A stretch of DNA of 64,000 nucleotides from Nocardia spumae. GTDB taxonomy: Bacteria; Actinomycetota; Actinomycetes; Mycobacteriales; Mycobacteriaceae. Within the stretch, counting starts at the first letter, position 1; every line of letters starts with the position of its first letter. Position numbers and translations under genes: made by a program. The stretch lies in contig NZ_JAJFZL010000001.1 of assembly GCF_020733635.1 (NCBI RefSeq), positions 3,844,001 through 3,908,000 on the forward strand, read 5' to 3'. The notes under the pieces are model-generated. The model ran no database searches. It worked only from the letters and a program-made list of their open reading frames with translations, and had not been told where the DNA came from. Shown piece after piece: positions 1-8,624 of the stretch.

Positions 1-11
1 AGTGCGCGCTC

Positions 12-881
12 ATGTCTGACACGCTGATCATCGCCCATCCCGCCCGCGTCGCGGACCTGCGCCGGGCGCTGGCGCCCGCACGCCTGCGCGCCCGCGCCGG
101 GCTGGCGGTGTCGGTGCTCGTGCTGGTCGTGGTCCTCGGCTGGGCGGTGGCGCCGTCGCTGCTGGCCGGCGGCGATCCGCGCGCCGGGGTACCGGCGGAG
201 AAGTTCCGCGGCCCGAGCCCGCAGCACTGGTTCGGCACCGACAATCTCGGCCGCGATCTGTACACCCGGGTGGCGCACGGGGCGGCGCTGACACTCTCGG
301 CGACGGTATGCGCCGTGCTGCTGGGGCTGGTCGTGGGCTCGGCGATCGGTCTCGTGTCCGGAACTCTGGGCGGGACCCTCGACTCGCTCGTCATGCGCGG
401 TGTCGATGTGCTGCTGGCGATTCCGGAGCTGCTGTCGGCACTGGTCCTCATCACGGTGCTCGGACTGGGTACCCGGAATGTGGCCATCGCGGTCGGGGTG
501 GCGCTCATCGCGCGGTTCGCGCGGGTGATGCGCGCGGAAGTGCTGCGGGTGCGGCGCGCACCCTATGTGGAGGCGGCGTTCGCCTCGGGCGTGCGCTGGC
601 ACACGGTCCTGCTGCGCCACATCCTGCGCACCGCGTACGCACCCGTCGCCGCGCTCGCGGCAGTCGAATTCGGTGTCGCGGTACTGGCGATCTCGTCGCT
701 GAGCTTCCTCGGCTACGGCGCCGCGCCGCCGACGCCGGAATGGGGATCGTTGATCTCGGAGGGCCGCAACTACCTCGTCCTCGCCTGGTGGATGACCGCC
801 CTGCCCGGCTCGGTGATCGTCGCGGTGGTGCTCGCCGCCCAGCGCGTCGGACGCGCGATCGGGAACCAGGAGGACCGATGA
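12..881 (+). CDS. Dipeptide/nickel-type ABC transporter permease (DppC/OppC family)
   Basis: Inner-membrane permease of a peptide, opine or nickel-type importer, 289 aa, normal for the family. One membrane segment lies near residues 31-52 and a cluster of hydrophobic segments follows from about 95. The family hallmark FGTDNLGRD is at about residues 74-82 and the EAA loop (EAAFASG) that contacts the ATPase at about 187-193. Bases 2-19 read in another frame as the end of a reading frame (stop at 17-19), probably the partner DppB permease, so the two overlap by 8 nt. The stop overlaps the ATG of a repeat-derived mini-ORF, and the fused ATPase gene follows, so this is one operon. Substrate cannot be read from sequence; nearby flavin monooxygenases hint at a sulfur- or nitrogen-containing organic compound. 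Confidence 0.93.
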   Translation: MSDTLIIAHPARVADLRRALAPARLRARAGLAVSVLVLVVVLGWAVAPSLLAGGDPRAGVPAEKFRGPSPQHWFGTDNLGRDLYTRVAHGAALTLSATVCAVLLGLVVGSAIGLVSGTLGGTLDSLVMRGVDVLLAIPELLSALVLITVLGLGTRNVAIAVGVALIARFARVMRAEVLRVRRAPYVEAAFASGVRWHTVLLRHILRTAYAPVAALAAVEFGVAVLAISSLSFLGYGAAPPTPEWGSLISEGRNYLVLAWWMTALPGSVIVAVVLAAQRVGRAIGNQEDR

Positions 882-1020
882 GACACACTCGCGCAGCCGC
901 TCACCGGTCCGACCGGGTGCGGGTGTCCCGCAAGACTCGAGGACCCATGAGACACACTCGCGCAGCCGCTCACCGGTCCCACCGGGTGCGGGTGTCCCGC
1001 AGTGCACAGGAGGACCGATG
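869..1020 (+). repeat. Two-unit 69-bp intercistronic tandem repeat with duplicated Shine-Dalgarno
   Basis: Bases 871-932 and 940-1001 are near-identical copies (a G/C change within the AGGACC(G/C)ATG start region and a second one near the middle), offset by 69 bp, which is 23 codons. The motif AGGAGGACCGATGA that starts the first unit (from 868) reappears at 1008 as ribosome site and start of the ATPase gene. The whole block therefore looks like a duplication seeded at the original permease/ATPase junction. Length, intercistronic position and coding continuity resemble mycobacterial MIRU elements; the sequence itself is not one I recognise. Confidence 0.85.
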
Positions 1021-1021
1021 A
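878..1021 (+). CDS. Repeat-derived mini-ORF, 47 aa, coupled to both neighbours
   Basis: This small frame starts at an ATG overlapping the permease stop (ATGA at 878-881) and ends in a TGA overlapping the ATPase ATG (1018-1021). It is preceded by a strong AGGAGGA ribosome site at 868-874. It encodes two copies of a basic motif beginning [11 protein letters not shown], 23 residues apart. It may be a real peptide, or simply a way of keeping ribosomes moving across the insertion so that the ATPase stays coupled to the permease. No domain is recognisable; the overlap architecture is the main evidence for translation. Confidence 0.45.
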   Translation: MRHTRAAAHRSDRVRVSRKTRGPMRHTRAAAHRSHRVRVSRSAQEDR

Positions 1022-2631
1022 CGGATCGAATCCTGTTGCGGGTCGATGATCTGCGCGTTCGGTACCCCGGCACGCACGCCGAGGCGGTGGCCGGTGCGAC
1101 GCTCGAGGTCGCGCGCGGGGAGACCCTCGCGTTGGTCGGTGAATCCGGTTCGGGCAAATCCACTCTCGCCCATGCCGTGATCGGACTGCTGCCGGAGTCG
1201 GCGACGGTGTCCGGTGGCGGAATCGTCTTCGACGGTGACCGGCTCGACACCGCGTCCGAACGCACCCTGCGCGGTTTCCGGGGCGCGCGAATCGGGCTGG
1301 TGCCCCAGGATCCGGGAACATCGCTGAATCCGGTGCAGCGCATCGGCGATCAGGTCGCCGAAGTGCTGCGTATTCATCGTCGCGCCGACCGCCGCACCGC
1401 GCGGGTGGAGGCGGTGCGGCTGCTCACCGAGGCCGGCCTGGACCGGCCGCAGGTGCGGGCCCGGCAGTATCCGCAGGACCTGTCCGGCGGTCAGCGCCAG
1501 CGGGTGCTGATCGCGATCGCGCTGGCGTGCGAGCCGGAACTGGTGATCGCCGACGAACCGACCAGCGCACTCGATGTCACCGTCGCGCGCCGGATCCTCG
1601 ACCACCTCGCCGAGCGCACCGCACAGCTCGGCACCGCCGTGCTGCTGATCACCCACGACCTCGCCGTGGCCGCCGACCGCGCCGACCGGATCGCGGTGAT
1701 GCGGGGCGGGCGGATCGTCGAATCCGGAACCACCGCAGCCGTTCTCACCGACCCGAAGCACGAATACACCGCCCGGTTGCTGGCCGCCGCGCCGCGCCTC
1801 GACGCACCGGTGCGCCGCGGCCGCCCGCGCGCCGAACGTCCCCTGCTGGTGGCGACGGGACTGCGGAAGAGTTTCCGCGTCGCGCGAGGCGTGCGCACCG
1901 ACGCGGTCGACGAGGTGTCGCTGGAGCTCGATCGCGGCGAAACACTCGCCCTGGTGGGCGAATCGGGTTCCGGCAAGACCACCGCCGCCCGCATCATCAC
2001 CCGGCTGACCGGCCCCGATGCGGGCAGCATCCGCTTCGACGGCCGCGATATCGCCGGATTGCGTGGCGCCGGATTGCGAGAATTCCGCCGGCGCGTCCAA
2101 GTGGTGTATCAGAACCCCTACACCTCGCTGAATCCCACGCTGAGCGTCGCACGGATCGTGGCAGAACCGTTGCAGGCCTTCGGTATCGGAGATCGCGGTG
2201 AACGCCACGCGCGGGTGGCCGAACTGCTGGAACAGGTCGCCCTGCCCGGTGAGGTGGCCGACAGACGTCCGGATCGGCTGTCGGGCGGTCAGCGGCAGCG
2301 GGTGGCGATCGCGCGGGCACTGGCGCTGCGCCCGGATGTGCTGGTGCTGGACGAGCCGGTATCGGCGCTCGATGTCGGGGTGCAGGCGCAGATCCTGACC
2401 CTGCTGGAAGAACTTCAGGCAGAGCTCGAGCTGAGCTATCTGTTCATCTCGCATGATCTGGCCGTGGTGCGCCGCGTCAGCGACCGGGTGGCGGTGATGC
2501 GGCGGGGCCGGATCATCGAAACCGCGTCTACCGCAGCACTGTTCGACGATCCACGGCACGAATACACCCGGGAGTTGCTGGCCGCGGTGCCGGGGGCGTT
2601 CCCGCGGCCGGGGATCGGACGATCCGCCTGA
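1018..2631 (+). CDS. Fused double ATP-binding subunit of a dipeptide-type ABC importer (DppD-DppF)
   Basis: 537-residue cytoplasmic ATPase carrying two complete nucleotide-binding domains in tandem, equivalent to DppD and DppF on one chain. Domain 1 has Walker A GESGSGKS near residues 41-48, signature LSGGQRQR near 154-161 and Walker B ending DEPTSALD near 179-186. Domain 2 repeats these: Walker A near 314-321, then LSGGQRQR and [10 protein letters not shown]. Each domain ends with the HEYT(A/R)xLLAA element typical of oligopeptide ATPases. It follows the permease in the same operon across a short repeat-derived ORF, with its own AGGAGGA ribosome site at 1008-1014. It powers uptake through the permeases encoded immediately upstream. 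Confidence 0.95.
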   Translation: MTDRILLRVDDLRVRYPGTHAEAVAGATLEVARGETLALVGESGSGKSTLAHAVIGLLPESATVSGGGIVFDGDRLDTASERTLRGFRGARIGLVPQDPGTSLNPVQRIGDQVAEVLRIHRRADRRTARVEAVRLLTEAGLDRPQVRARQYPQDLSGGQRQRVLIAIALACEPELVIADEPTSALDVTVARRILDHLAERTAQLGTAVLLITHDLAVAADRADRIAVMRGGRIVESGTTAAVLTDPKHEYTARLLAAAPRLDAPVRRGRPRAERPLLVATGLRKSFRVARGVRTDAVDEVSLELDRGETLALVGESGSGKTTAARIITRLTGPDAGSIRFDGRDIAGLRGAGLREFRRRVQVVYQNPYTSLNPTLSVARIVAEPLQAFGIGDRGERHARVAELLEQVALPGEVADRRPDRLSGGQRQRVAIARALALRPDVLVLDEPVSALDVGVQAQILTLLEELQAELELSYLFISHDLAVVRRVSDRVAVMRRGRIIETASTAALFDDPRHEYTRELLAAVPGAFPRPGIGRSA

Positions 2632-2645
2632 GGCGCACGACCGCT

Positions 2646-2669
2646 CGGCGCCGGCACTAGTCGGCGCCG
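2646..2669. terminator. Hairpin between convergent genes
   Basis: CGGCGCCG at 2646-2653 and 2662-2669 can form an 8-bp stem with an 8-nt loop in the gap between the ATPase gene and the convergent membrane-protein gene, overlapping the stop codon of the latter. There is no U-tract. It could terminate transcription from either side. Confidence 0.45.
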
Positions 2670-3718
2670 TCCGCGTCGTCCCGACGGTCCCGCCGGACCC
2701 AGAACACCGCACAGGCGACCAGCGCCCAGCCCGCCAGTACCAGGTAGGGAAAGACGTGCTGGTGCCCGCGGAAGTACACCGCGGTGTGCTGGGCGTTGAC
2801 CGACGCGCCCGGTGGCAGCCAGCGGCCGATCGCGCCGAGGACCGACGGCAGCAGCGGCCACGACACCGCGCCACCGGAGGACGGGTTGCCCAACAGCACC
2901 ATCACACCCCAGGTCGGAATCATCGCCCAGCGCCCGAACAGGGCGCTGAACATCGAAAAGATCATGCCCGAGGTGAACATCGTGAACGACAGGATCGCCC
3001 ACGACCGCACGAACGGCAGGCTCAGGGCGCCGAGCCACCAGTCCACCACCGCGGCGATCGCGAATCCGCCGAGCAGAGCGTAGGCGACGGTGAATGCGAT
3101 CCGCTGTGCCGCGCCCAGTGCGCGCGCGTGCACCCCGAGCTGGATGGCGCCCACGAATCCGATGATCACCGCGGCGAGGGTGATGTAGAAGATCGCCAGC
3201 CCGCGGGGATCGCCCCGCTGCAGCGGATTGATGTCGGTGACCGCGACCGGAGTCCGCGCCTGCTGTCCGGCCTGCGCGGCCGCACCGGATACGACCTCGG
3301 CCACCGACGAACCGGAGGCGCCCGACACCTCGACCGGCACCCGCTCGGGACTGCGCACGTCCAGGATCGCGAAGACCTGCTGCGCTTGGACCGCATCGCG
3401 CGCCGTGGCCGTGCTGGGGTACCGCATGATGTGCAGCGATCCGTTCAGCACGCCGTTCATCCCGTCCAGAAAGCTCCGACCGGCCGCGGGTACGGCCACA
3501 CCGCCGTCGACCACCGCCACGGGGATCCGGTGCGGTGTCGGGTTGGCCAGGATGTAGGTGTAGGAGCCGGCGAACAGTCCGGCCGCGACCGCGAGAATGA
3601 GCAGCAGCACCGTCGCGGGCAGATACGGCGAGTGCCGGAACCGCTCCCACCAGCCGTGCCATCGAGCCCGGCCCTGCGGCGGCGGCGCCGGTCCGGTCGG
3701 CTTGTCGCGCTCGGACAT
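2657..3718 (-). CDS. Membrane protein with extracytoplasmic loop, ABC-2/YhgE-Pip-like
   Basis: 353 aa. A cytoplasmic N-terminus is followed by a membrane segment at about residues 34-56, a large predicted outside domain to about 170, then four or more hydrophobic helices and a short charged C-terminus. This one-helix/loop/helix-bundle layout is that of ABC-2 or YhgE/Pip-related (DUF3533-like) membrane proteins, which in actinobacteria occur with or without a partner ATPase. No ATPase gene is adjacent here. It is convergent with the ABC operon and divergent from the monooxygenase operon. The fold assignment rests on topology and general similarity; the function is unknown. Confidence 0.7.
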   Translation of the reverse strand: MSERDKPTGPAPPPQGRARWHGWWERFRHSPYLPATVLLLILAVAAGLFAGSYTYILANPTPHRIPVAVVDGGVAVPAAGRSFLDGMNGVLNGSLHIMRYPSTATARDAVQAQQVFAILDVRSPERVPVEVSGASGSSVAEVVSGAAAQAGQQARTPVAVTDINPLQRGDPRGLAIFYITLAAVIIGFVGAIQLGVHARALGAAQRIAFTVAYALLGGFAIAAVVDWWLGALSLPFVRSWAILSFTMFTSGMIFSMFSALFGRWAMIPTWGVMVLLGNPSSGGAVSWPLLPSVLGAIGRWLPPGASVNAQHTAVYFRGHQHVFPYLVLAGWALVACAVFWVRRDRRDDADGAD

Positions 3719-3984
3719 GCCGCCACCTTAGAAGGCCACGCCGCCGGATCCGGGAAGCACTCGCGGGCGACGTACGGCCCGATTCCGGCCCCGGGCGGCC
3801 ACGGCCGCCACACCCTGGGCCCTCAGCGGGCAAGAATAGAATTCAGCGCGATCGAGAGTGCTGACGCCGCAGGTGATTTCTCATAGTTTGAGCTCCTGCC
3901 CGTCCAGCGATCGCGGGACATCTCCCCGCCCATCTCGTGGCGCCGGCGCGCAGGTATCTCGTGTCGATCGAAAGGACGTCTCGC

Positions 3985-5070
3985 ATGTCGTCGTTGCCGC
4001 CGCTGCTCGGGGTGGAACTGTCCGGTACCGGTGCGCACCCCGCGTCGTGGCGGCGCATCGACTCACGTGCCGAGGAACTGTTCACCGCCGAGTACTGGCT
4101 CGACGCGATCGCGGCGGTGGATCGGGCGGGTTTCGACCTGGCATTCCTGCCCGACTCCTTCGGCGCACACGGTGCGGGCGGATTCGGACCGCTCGACGCG
4201 GTCGCTCTCGCGGCCCGCGCGGCCGCCGCGACCGGCCACATCGGCCTGATCCCGCAGGCGACGGTCACCCACACCGAACCGTTCCACCTCTCCAAGGCGA
4301 TCGCCGCCCTCGACTACGCCACTTTCGGGCGGGCCGGCTGGGAGGTCGGCGTCTCACCGGGCGCGCGGCAGGCCCGATTGTTCGGCCGCAAGCCCGAACA
4401 GGACGAGGCCGGGCTGTGGCGGGAGGCCGGCGAGGCGATCGAGGTGGTGACCCGGCTGTGGGACAGCTGGGAGGACGACGCCGAGATCCGGGATATCCCC
4501 ACCGGACGTTTCATCGACCGCGATCGGCTGCACTACATCGATTTCGTGGGGGAGCACTTCTCCGTGAAGGGGCCGTCGATCACACCGCGCCCGCCCCAGG
4601 GGCAACCGCCGATCACGGTGCGCGCCGATTCGCCCGCGAGCACCCGGATCGCGGTGCACCGGGCCGATCTGATCCGGATCAGCGCATTCGATCCGGACGA
4701 GGCCGCCGCCACCCGCTCCCGGTTGCGATCCGCGGTCGCGGCGGCGGGACGGATCCCCGATCAGGTGCGGATCCTGCTCGATCTCGAGCTGCATCTCGCG
4801 CCGACCGAGGCACAGGCCCGGGCCGAGGTCGACCAACTCGACGACTGGGACGGGTCCGCCGCACCGGCCACCGCGCGCTATGTCGGCACCCGCGACGGTC
4901 TCGACGCCGTACTCGAGCAGTTCCGCCAGGACTGCGCCGGTGACGGTGTGGTGCTGCGGCCACTGGCATTACCCGCGTTCACCGCCGGCCTCGTCCGGCC
5001 CGCGCGCACCCTGCGCGCGCGGCTCGGCCTGGCCCGGCCCGCCAATCGCTATGCACTCGCCCGAGGATGA
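3985..5070 (+). CDS. LLM-class flavin-dependent monooxygenase
   Basis: Bacterial-luciferase-like (F420/FMN barrel) oxidoreductase, 361 aa from the chosen ATG. An in-frame ATG exists at 3937, but the AAAGGA ribosome site at 3971-3976 and the typical family N-terminus (beta strand LLGVELSG) favour 3985. The frame shows the usual landmarks: an early AVDRAGFDLAFLPDS segment, HIGLIPQATVTHTEP, a WEVGVSPG flavin-site strand, and the C-terminal VRADSPASTRIAVHRADL region. It begins a three-gene set in which each stop overlaps the next start by ATGA. Such sets open C-S or C-N bonds in organic compounds using FMNH2 supplied by a reductase encoded elsewhere; the substrate is not known. Confidence 0.88.
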   Translation: MSSLPPLLGVELSGTGAHPASWRRIDSRAEELFTAEYWLDAIAAVDRAGFDLAFLPDSFGAHGAGGFGPLDAVALAARAAAATGHIGLIPQATVTHTEPFHLSKAIAALDYATFGRAGWEVGVSPGARQARLFGRKPEQDEAGLWREAGEAIEVVTRLWDSWEDDAEIRDIPTGRFIDRDRLHYIDFVGEHFSVKGPSITPRPPQGQPPITVRADSPASTRIAVHRADLIRISAFDPDEAAATRSRLRSAVAAAGRIPDQVRILLDLELHLAPTEAQARAEVDQLDDWDGSAAPATARYVGTRDGLDAVLEQFRQDCAGDGVVLRPLALPAFTAGLVRPARTLRARLGLARPANRYALARG

Positions 5071-6437
5071 CTATGCCGAAGAGCAAGGTACGCAAGCAGA
5101 TTCATCTGGCAGCCCACTTTCCGGGAGTCAACAGCACCACAGTGTGGAGCGTTCCCGAATCGGGCAGCCAGATCGACTTCGAATCCTTCGCCCATCTCGG
5201 CCGCACCGCCGAACGGGGGCTGTTCGACTTCTTCTTCCTCGCCGAGGGGCTGCGCCTGCGTGAGCATCGGGAGCGGATCTTCGACCTGGACGTGGTGGGC
5301 CGCCCCGACACCTTCACCGTCCTCAACGCGCTGGCCGGTGTCACGACCCGCCTCGGCCTGGCGGGCACCATCAGCACCACTTTCAACGAACCCTTCGAAT
5401 TGGCCCGGCAATTCGCCACGCTCGACCACCTCTCCGGTGGCCGGGCCGCCTGGAACGCGGTCACCTCCTCCGACGCGTTCACCGGTGAGAACTTCCGCCG
5501 GGGTGGATATCTCGATCACTCGCAGCGCTATGTGCGCGCCGCCGAGATGATCGACGCGACCCGCGCGATCTGGGACAGTCGCGTGGGCGGGGCGCCAGTC
5601 GTCGACCGCGCACGCGGGGTGTTCGGCGCCCCGGCGCCCCGATTCGCTTATCGTGGCACGCAATTCGACATTCAGGGCACGTATCCACTGCCCGCGAGTC
5701 CACAGCGTTATCCGGTGCAGATTCAGGCCGGTGATTCCGATGAAGGACGCGAATTCGCCGCCGCGAAGGCCGATGCGGTGTTCAGCCGTCACGGCGAACT
5801 CGAGGACGGCAGGGCGTTCTACACCGATGTCAAATCGCGCCTCGCGAAATACGGCCGCGGCCGCGACGATCTGAAGATCCTGCCCGCCGCGACCTTCGTC
5901 ATCGGCGACAGCGCCGATGACGCCCAGGACCGGGCGCGCGATATCCGGCTGCGCCAGGTAGGCCCGCAGACCGCGATCGCGTTCCTCGAACAGGTCTGGG
6001 GCCGTGACCTCTCCGGCTACGACCCCGACGGTCCACTTCCCGACATCGATCCGGTCGACAACGCCACCATCACCCGCGGCCGGGTGCGCCATGCGCGGGA
6101 TCCGCTGGCGGTGGCGCGGGACTGGCGCGCGAAGGCGGAGGCGGACAAGCTCAGCATCCGGGAGCTGATCATCGAGGTGACCGCGCGCCAGCAGTTCGTC
6201 GGAACGCCGGCGCAGATCGCCGCGGAGATCGACCGATACGTGCAATCCGATGCCGCGGACGGATTCGTGCTGGTTCCCCATCTGACCCCCACCGGACTCG
6301 ACGACTTCGTCGCGAAGGTGGTGCCGGAATTGCAGGAGCTCGGCAGTTTCCGGACCGAGTATCACGGCACGACCCTGCGAGATCATCTGCAGCTGCGGCA
6401 TCCGCAGCAGGGCGGCGAAGGAGTGCGCGCATCATGA
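5067..6437 (+). CDS. NtaA/DmoA/SnaA-family FMN-dependent monooxygenase
   Basis: 456 aa, the size of the nitrilotriacetate/dimethylsulfide/dibenzothiophene-sulfone monooxygenase group (NtaA, DmoA, DszA). Diagnostic segments are QIHLAAHFPGVNSTTVW near the start, FDFFFLAEGLRLRE, the flavin-site LDHLSGGRAAWNAVTSSD, and HSQRYVRAAEMI. The start ATG overlaps the previous stop (ATGA), so translation is coupled. With the ABC importer at the left end of the window and two other LLM enzymes, it probably attacks an imported sulfonated, thioether or aminocarboxylate compound. The exact substrate cannot be deduced. It needs reduced FMN from a separate reductase, and none is visible in this window. Confidence 0.9.
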   Translation: MTMPKSKVRKQIHLAAHFPGVNSTTVWSVPESGSQIDFESFAHLGRTAERGLFDFFFLAEGLRLREHRERIFDLDVVGRPDTFTVLNALAGVTTRLGLAGTISTTFNEPFELARQFATLDHLSGGRAAWNAVTSSDAFTGENFRRGGYLDHSQRYVRAAEMIDATRAIWDSRVGGAPVVDRARGVFGAPAPRFAYRGTQFDIQGTYPLPASPQRYPVQIQAGDSDEGREFAAAKADAVFSRHGELEDGRAFYTDVKSRLAKYGRGRDDLKILPAATFVIGDSADDAQDRARDIRLRQVGPQTAIAFLEQVWGRDLSGYDPDGPLPDIDPVDNATITRGRVRHARDPLAVARDWRAKAEADKLSIRELIIEVTARQQFVGTPAQIAAEIDRYVQSDAADGFVLVPHLTPTGLDDFVAKVVPELQELGSFRTEYHGTTLRDHLQLRHPQQGGEGVRAS

Positions 6438-7579
6438 CCGGGAGTACCTCCGTACCGTTGTCGGTGCTGGATCTGTCACCCATCAGCTCCGGCTCCACGG
6501 CGCAGCAGGCGCTGCGCAATACGATCGATCTGGCCCGGCACGCCGAATCGTGGGGGTATCGCCGATTCTGGGTCGCCGAACACCATTTCGTCGCGGTCGC
6601 GTCGTCCGCGCCGACCACGCTCATCGCGCTGATCGCGGCCGCCACCGACACCATCCGGGTCGGATCGGCGGCCGTCCAGGCCGGCCACCACACCTCGGCG
6701 GCGGTGGTCGAGGCCTTCGGCACCATCGACGCGCTGTATCCCGGACGGCTCGATCTGGGGCTGGGCCGGTCCGCGCATCGCATCGCGGAGGTGCGGTCGG
6801 CCGGGGTGCCGCCCGTCCCGAACCGGGATCGCCCGACGCGGGTGCACGACGGTGTGGTGATCCCCCCGCCGTTCAGCTCCGGGCGGCTGCTGGACACGGC
6901 CCGGCTGGCGGCGAGTTTCGAGGCGCTGCAACTGCCCGGGACGCAGCCGCTGGACTATGCGCGCCAGGTCGGCGAGATCCGGGAACTGCTGGACGGCACC
7001 TATCGCAGCTCCGGCGGTATCGCGCTGCACGCCGTCCCGGGCGAGGGCGCGCAGGTGCAGCTGTGGCTGTTCGGCAGTTCCGGCGGGGAGAGCGCTCAGG
7101 TCGCCGGCCGGCTGGGACTACCGTTCGCGGCCAACTATCACGTGTCACCGGGCACCATCGCGGAGACGGTCGAGGCCTATCGCGCCGCGTTCCGGCCGTC
7201 CGTCCGGTACCCGCGGCCGTATCTGGTGGTCTCGGCGGATGTGGTGGTCGCCGACGACGACGCGGCGGCCGCACATCTGGCCTCGACGTACGGGCACTGG
7301 GTCTACAGCATTCGTAGCGGTGCGGGCGCCGCCGAATATCAGGACCCCGACACCGCGCCCGCGCTGACCGAACAGCAGCAGCGACTGGTCCACGATCGGG
7401 TCACCACGCAGTTCGTCGGTTCACCGGCGACCGTGGCCGCACGCCTGGCGGCGTTACAGCAGCTCACCGATGCCGACGAACTCGTGGTCACCAGCGTGAC
7501 CCACAGTCATGAGGATCGGTTGCGCTCACATGAGCTGCTTGCCGCCGAATGGGGTCTGCCACGTCTGCGAGCGGCCTGA
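6434..7579 (+). CDS. MsnO8-type LLM flavin oxidoreductase
   Basis: 381 aa third luciferase-like enzyme of the operon, overlapping the preceding gene by ATGA at 6434-6437. It has the N-terminal signature of the MsnO8 subgroup: LSVLDLSPISSG, then YRRFWVAEHHF and VGSAAVQAGHHTSAAVVEAFG, and the catalytic-barrel segment LDLGLGRSAH. MsnO8-like proteins are usually about 330-350 aa, so this one is slightly longer. Tight linkage with two other monooxygenases suggests successive steps on one compound. A TetR-family gene follows 21 nt downstream with its own promoter. Confidence 0.87.
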   Translation: MTGSTSVPLSVLDLSPISSGSTAQQALRNTIDLARHAESWGYRRFWVAEHHFVAVASSAPTTLIALIAAATDTIRVGSAAVQAGHHTSAAVVEAFGTIDALYPGRLDLGLGRSAHRIAEVRSAGVPPVPNRDRPTRVHDGVVIPPPFSSGRLLDTARLAASFEALQLPGTQPLDYARQVGEIRELLDGTYRSSGGIALHAVPGEGAQVQLWLFGSSGGESAQVAGRLGLPFAANYHVSPGTIAETVEAYRAAFRPSVRYPRPYLVVSADVVVADDDAAAAHLASTYGHWVYSIRSGAGAAEYQDPDTAPALTEQQQRLVHDRVTTQFVGSPATVAARLAALQQLTDADELVVTSVTHSHEDRLRSHELLAAEWGLPRLRAA

Positions 7580-7588
7580 CCGCGCGGC

Positions 7589-7594
7589 TAGAAT
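7589..7594 (+). promoter_or_regulatory. -10 box of a probably leaderless tetR transcript
   Basis: TAGAAT lies 6 nt before the ATG at 7601, the spacing expected when transcription starts at the start codon itself. There is no ribosome-binding site between it and the ATG. Leaderless mRNAs with a TANNNT box at this distance are common in actinobacteria. Confidence 0.55.
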
Positions 7595-7600
7595 GGACCG

Positions 7601-8203
7601 ATGAGTCCACTAACCGCCAAGGGCGCGGCCACCCGGCAACGCATCATCGAGGGCGCGGCCGCCGAGATTCGCACTCGCGGAGTCACGGTGGCCACTCTCG
7701 ACGATATCCGGGCACGCACCGGAACCTCGAAAAGCCAGCTGTTCCATTACTTTCCGGACGGTAAGGAACAGTTGCTCCTGGCGGTGGCCCAGCACGAGGC
7801 CGATGCGGTGCTGGCCGATCAGCAGCCGCACCTGGGCGCACTCGACTCGTGGGCGGCATGGCGGCGCTGGCGCGATACCGTCGTCGAACGGTATCGGCGA
7901 CAAGGGCGGTTCTGCCCGCTGTCGGTGCTGATGTCCGAGCTGGGCCGGACCACACCGGGCGCCCAGCAGGTGAGCGCGGCTCTGCTGCGGCAGTGGCACG
8001 GCGATATCGCCCGCGGCGTCCGCGATATGCAGACCCAGCACGAGGTCTCGGCCGACGTCGATGCCGAGCGAGCGGCGGCGGCTCTGCTGGCCGGAATTCA
8101 GGGCGGAGTGGGCATCCTGCTGGCGACCGGCGATATCGGCTTCCTGGAAGCGGCACTCGACACCGGCATCGCGGCGTTGTGCCGGGGGCACACACCCGGC
8201 TGA
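7601..8203 (+). CDS. TetR/AcrR-family transcriptional regulator
   Basis: 200 aa. The N-terminal helix-turn-helix is clear: a first helix near TRQRIIEGAAAEI, then VATLDDIRARTGTSKSQLFHYFPDGKEQLL, the TetR recognition region. The C-terminal domain carries a GRFCPLSVLMSEL stretch with a cysteine, as in the YxaF/LmrA-like subgroup. It sits just after the monooxygenase operon and is probably its regulator or autoregulated, responding to the substrate. The ATG has no ribosome site and follows a TAGAAT -10 box, suggesting a leaderless message. Confidence 0.9.
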   Translation: MSPLTAKGAATRQRIIEGAAAEIRTRGVTVATLDDIRARTGTSKSQLFHYFPDGKEQLLLAVAQHEADAVLADQQPHLGALDSWAAWRRWRDTVVERYRRQGRFCPLSVLMSELGRTTPGAQQVSAALLRQWHGDIARGVRDMQTQHEVSADVDAERAAAALLAGIQGGVGILLATGDIGFLEAALDTGIAALCRGHTPG

Positions 8204-8624
8204 GCGGCCCCGATCCGATGCGAAACGGTGACCGAGGTGCACGCGCGCACGAGGTGCGCACCGTCGAACCGGGTGCCCGAATTGTCGACCTCGCGTTAAA
8301 ATGCCTGCGAGATAGGGGGTTTCGATGCACATAGCCCAGCGACCTGCACACCGTTCGATTCGAGGCCACCTGCCGTCCCGAATCGCCGGCCGAGCGTGGC
8401 GGCCGGGCAGCCGGTCATCGGCGGCCCCGACCGCGGCGGAGGAGGTGTACGACACCGGCGCACTCCGGGTCCGATAACGAACGAACCCGCCGGCAGGAGT
8501 TGCGCAAACGCAACCGCGGCGACCACCGCGCCCGCGGGTTCCGATGCGACGATTGAAGTTTCACGCACCGCCGCCCGCGACGCCGAGCAGTCGCGGCGGC
8601 TGCGTCCGAGCGAGCGGGACCGTC
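8204..8624. other. Gap with one possible 50-aa ORF (8325-8477)
   Basis: No recognisable gene lies between tetR and the prenyltransferase. The only candidate is a plus-strand frame from ATG 8325 to TAA 8477 (50 codons, peptide starting MHIAQRPAHRS). It is preceded by a purine-rich AGGGGG and, further up, TTAAAAT near 8295. It is arginine-rich and matches nothing I know. It could be a leader peptide or chance. Confidence 0.3.

Noticed and set aside
970..2874. Long minus-strand ORF of 634 codons
   Set aside because: Antisense shadow of the double ATPase gene in GC-rich DNA; no domain, Arg/Gly/His-rich composition.
3719..3984. Cysteine-type leader peptide before the monooxygenase operon
   Set aside because: No small ORF with clustered cysteine codons and a ribosome site; the frames are basic and featureless.
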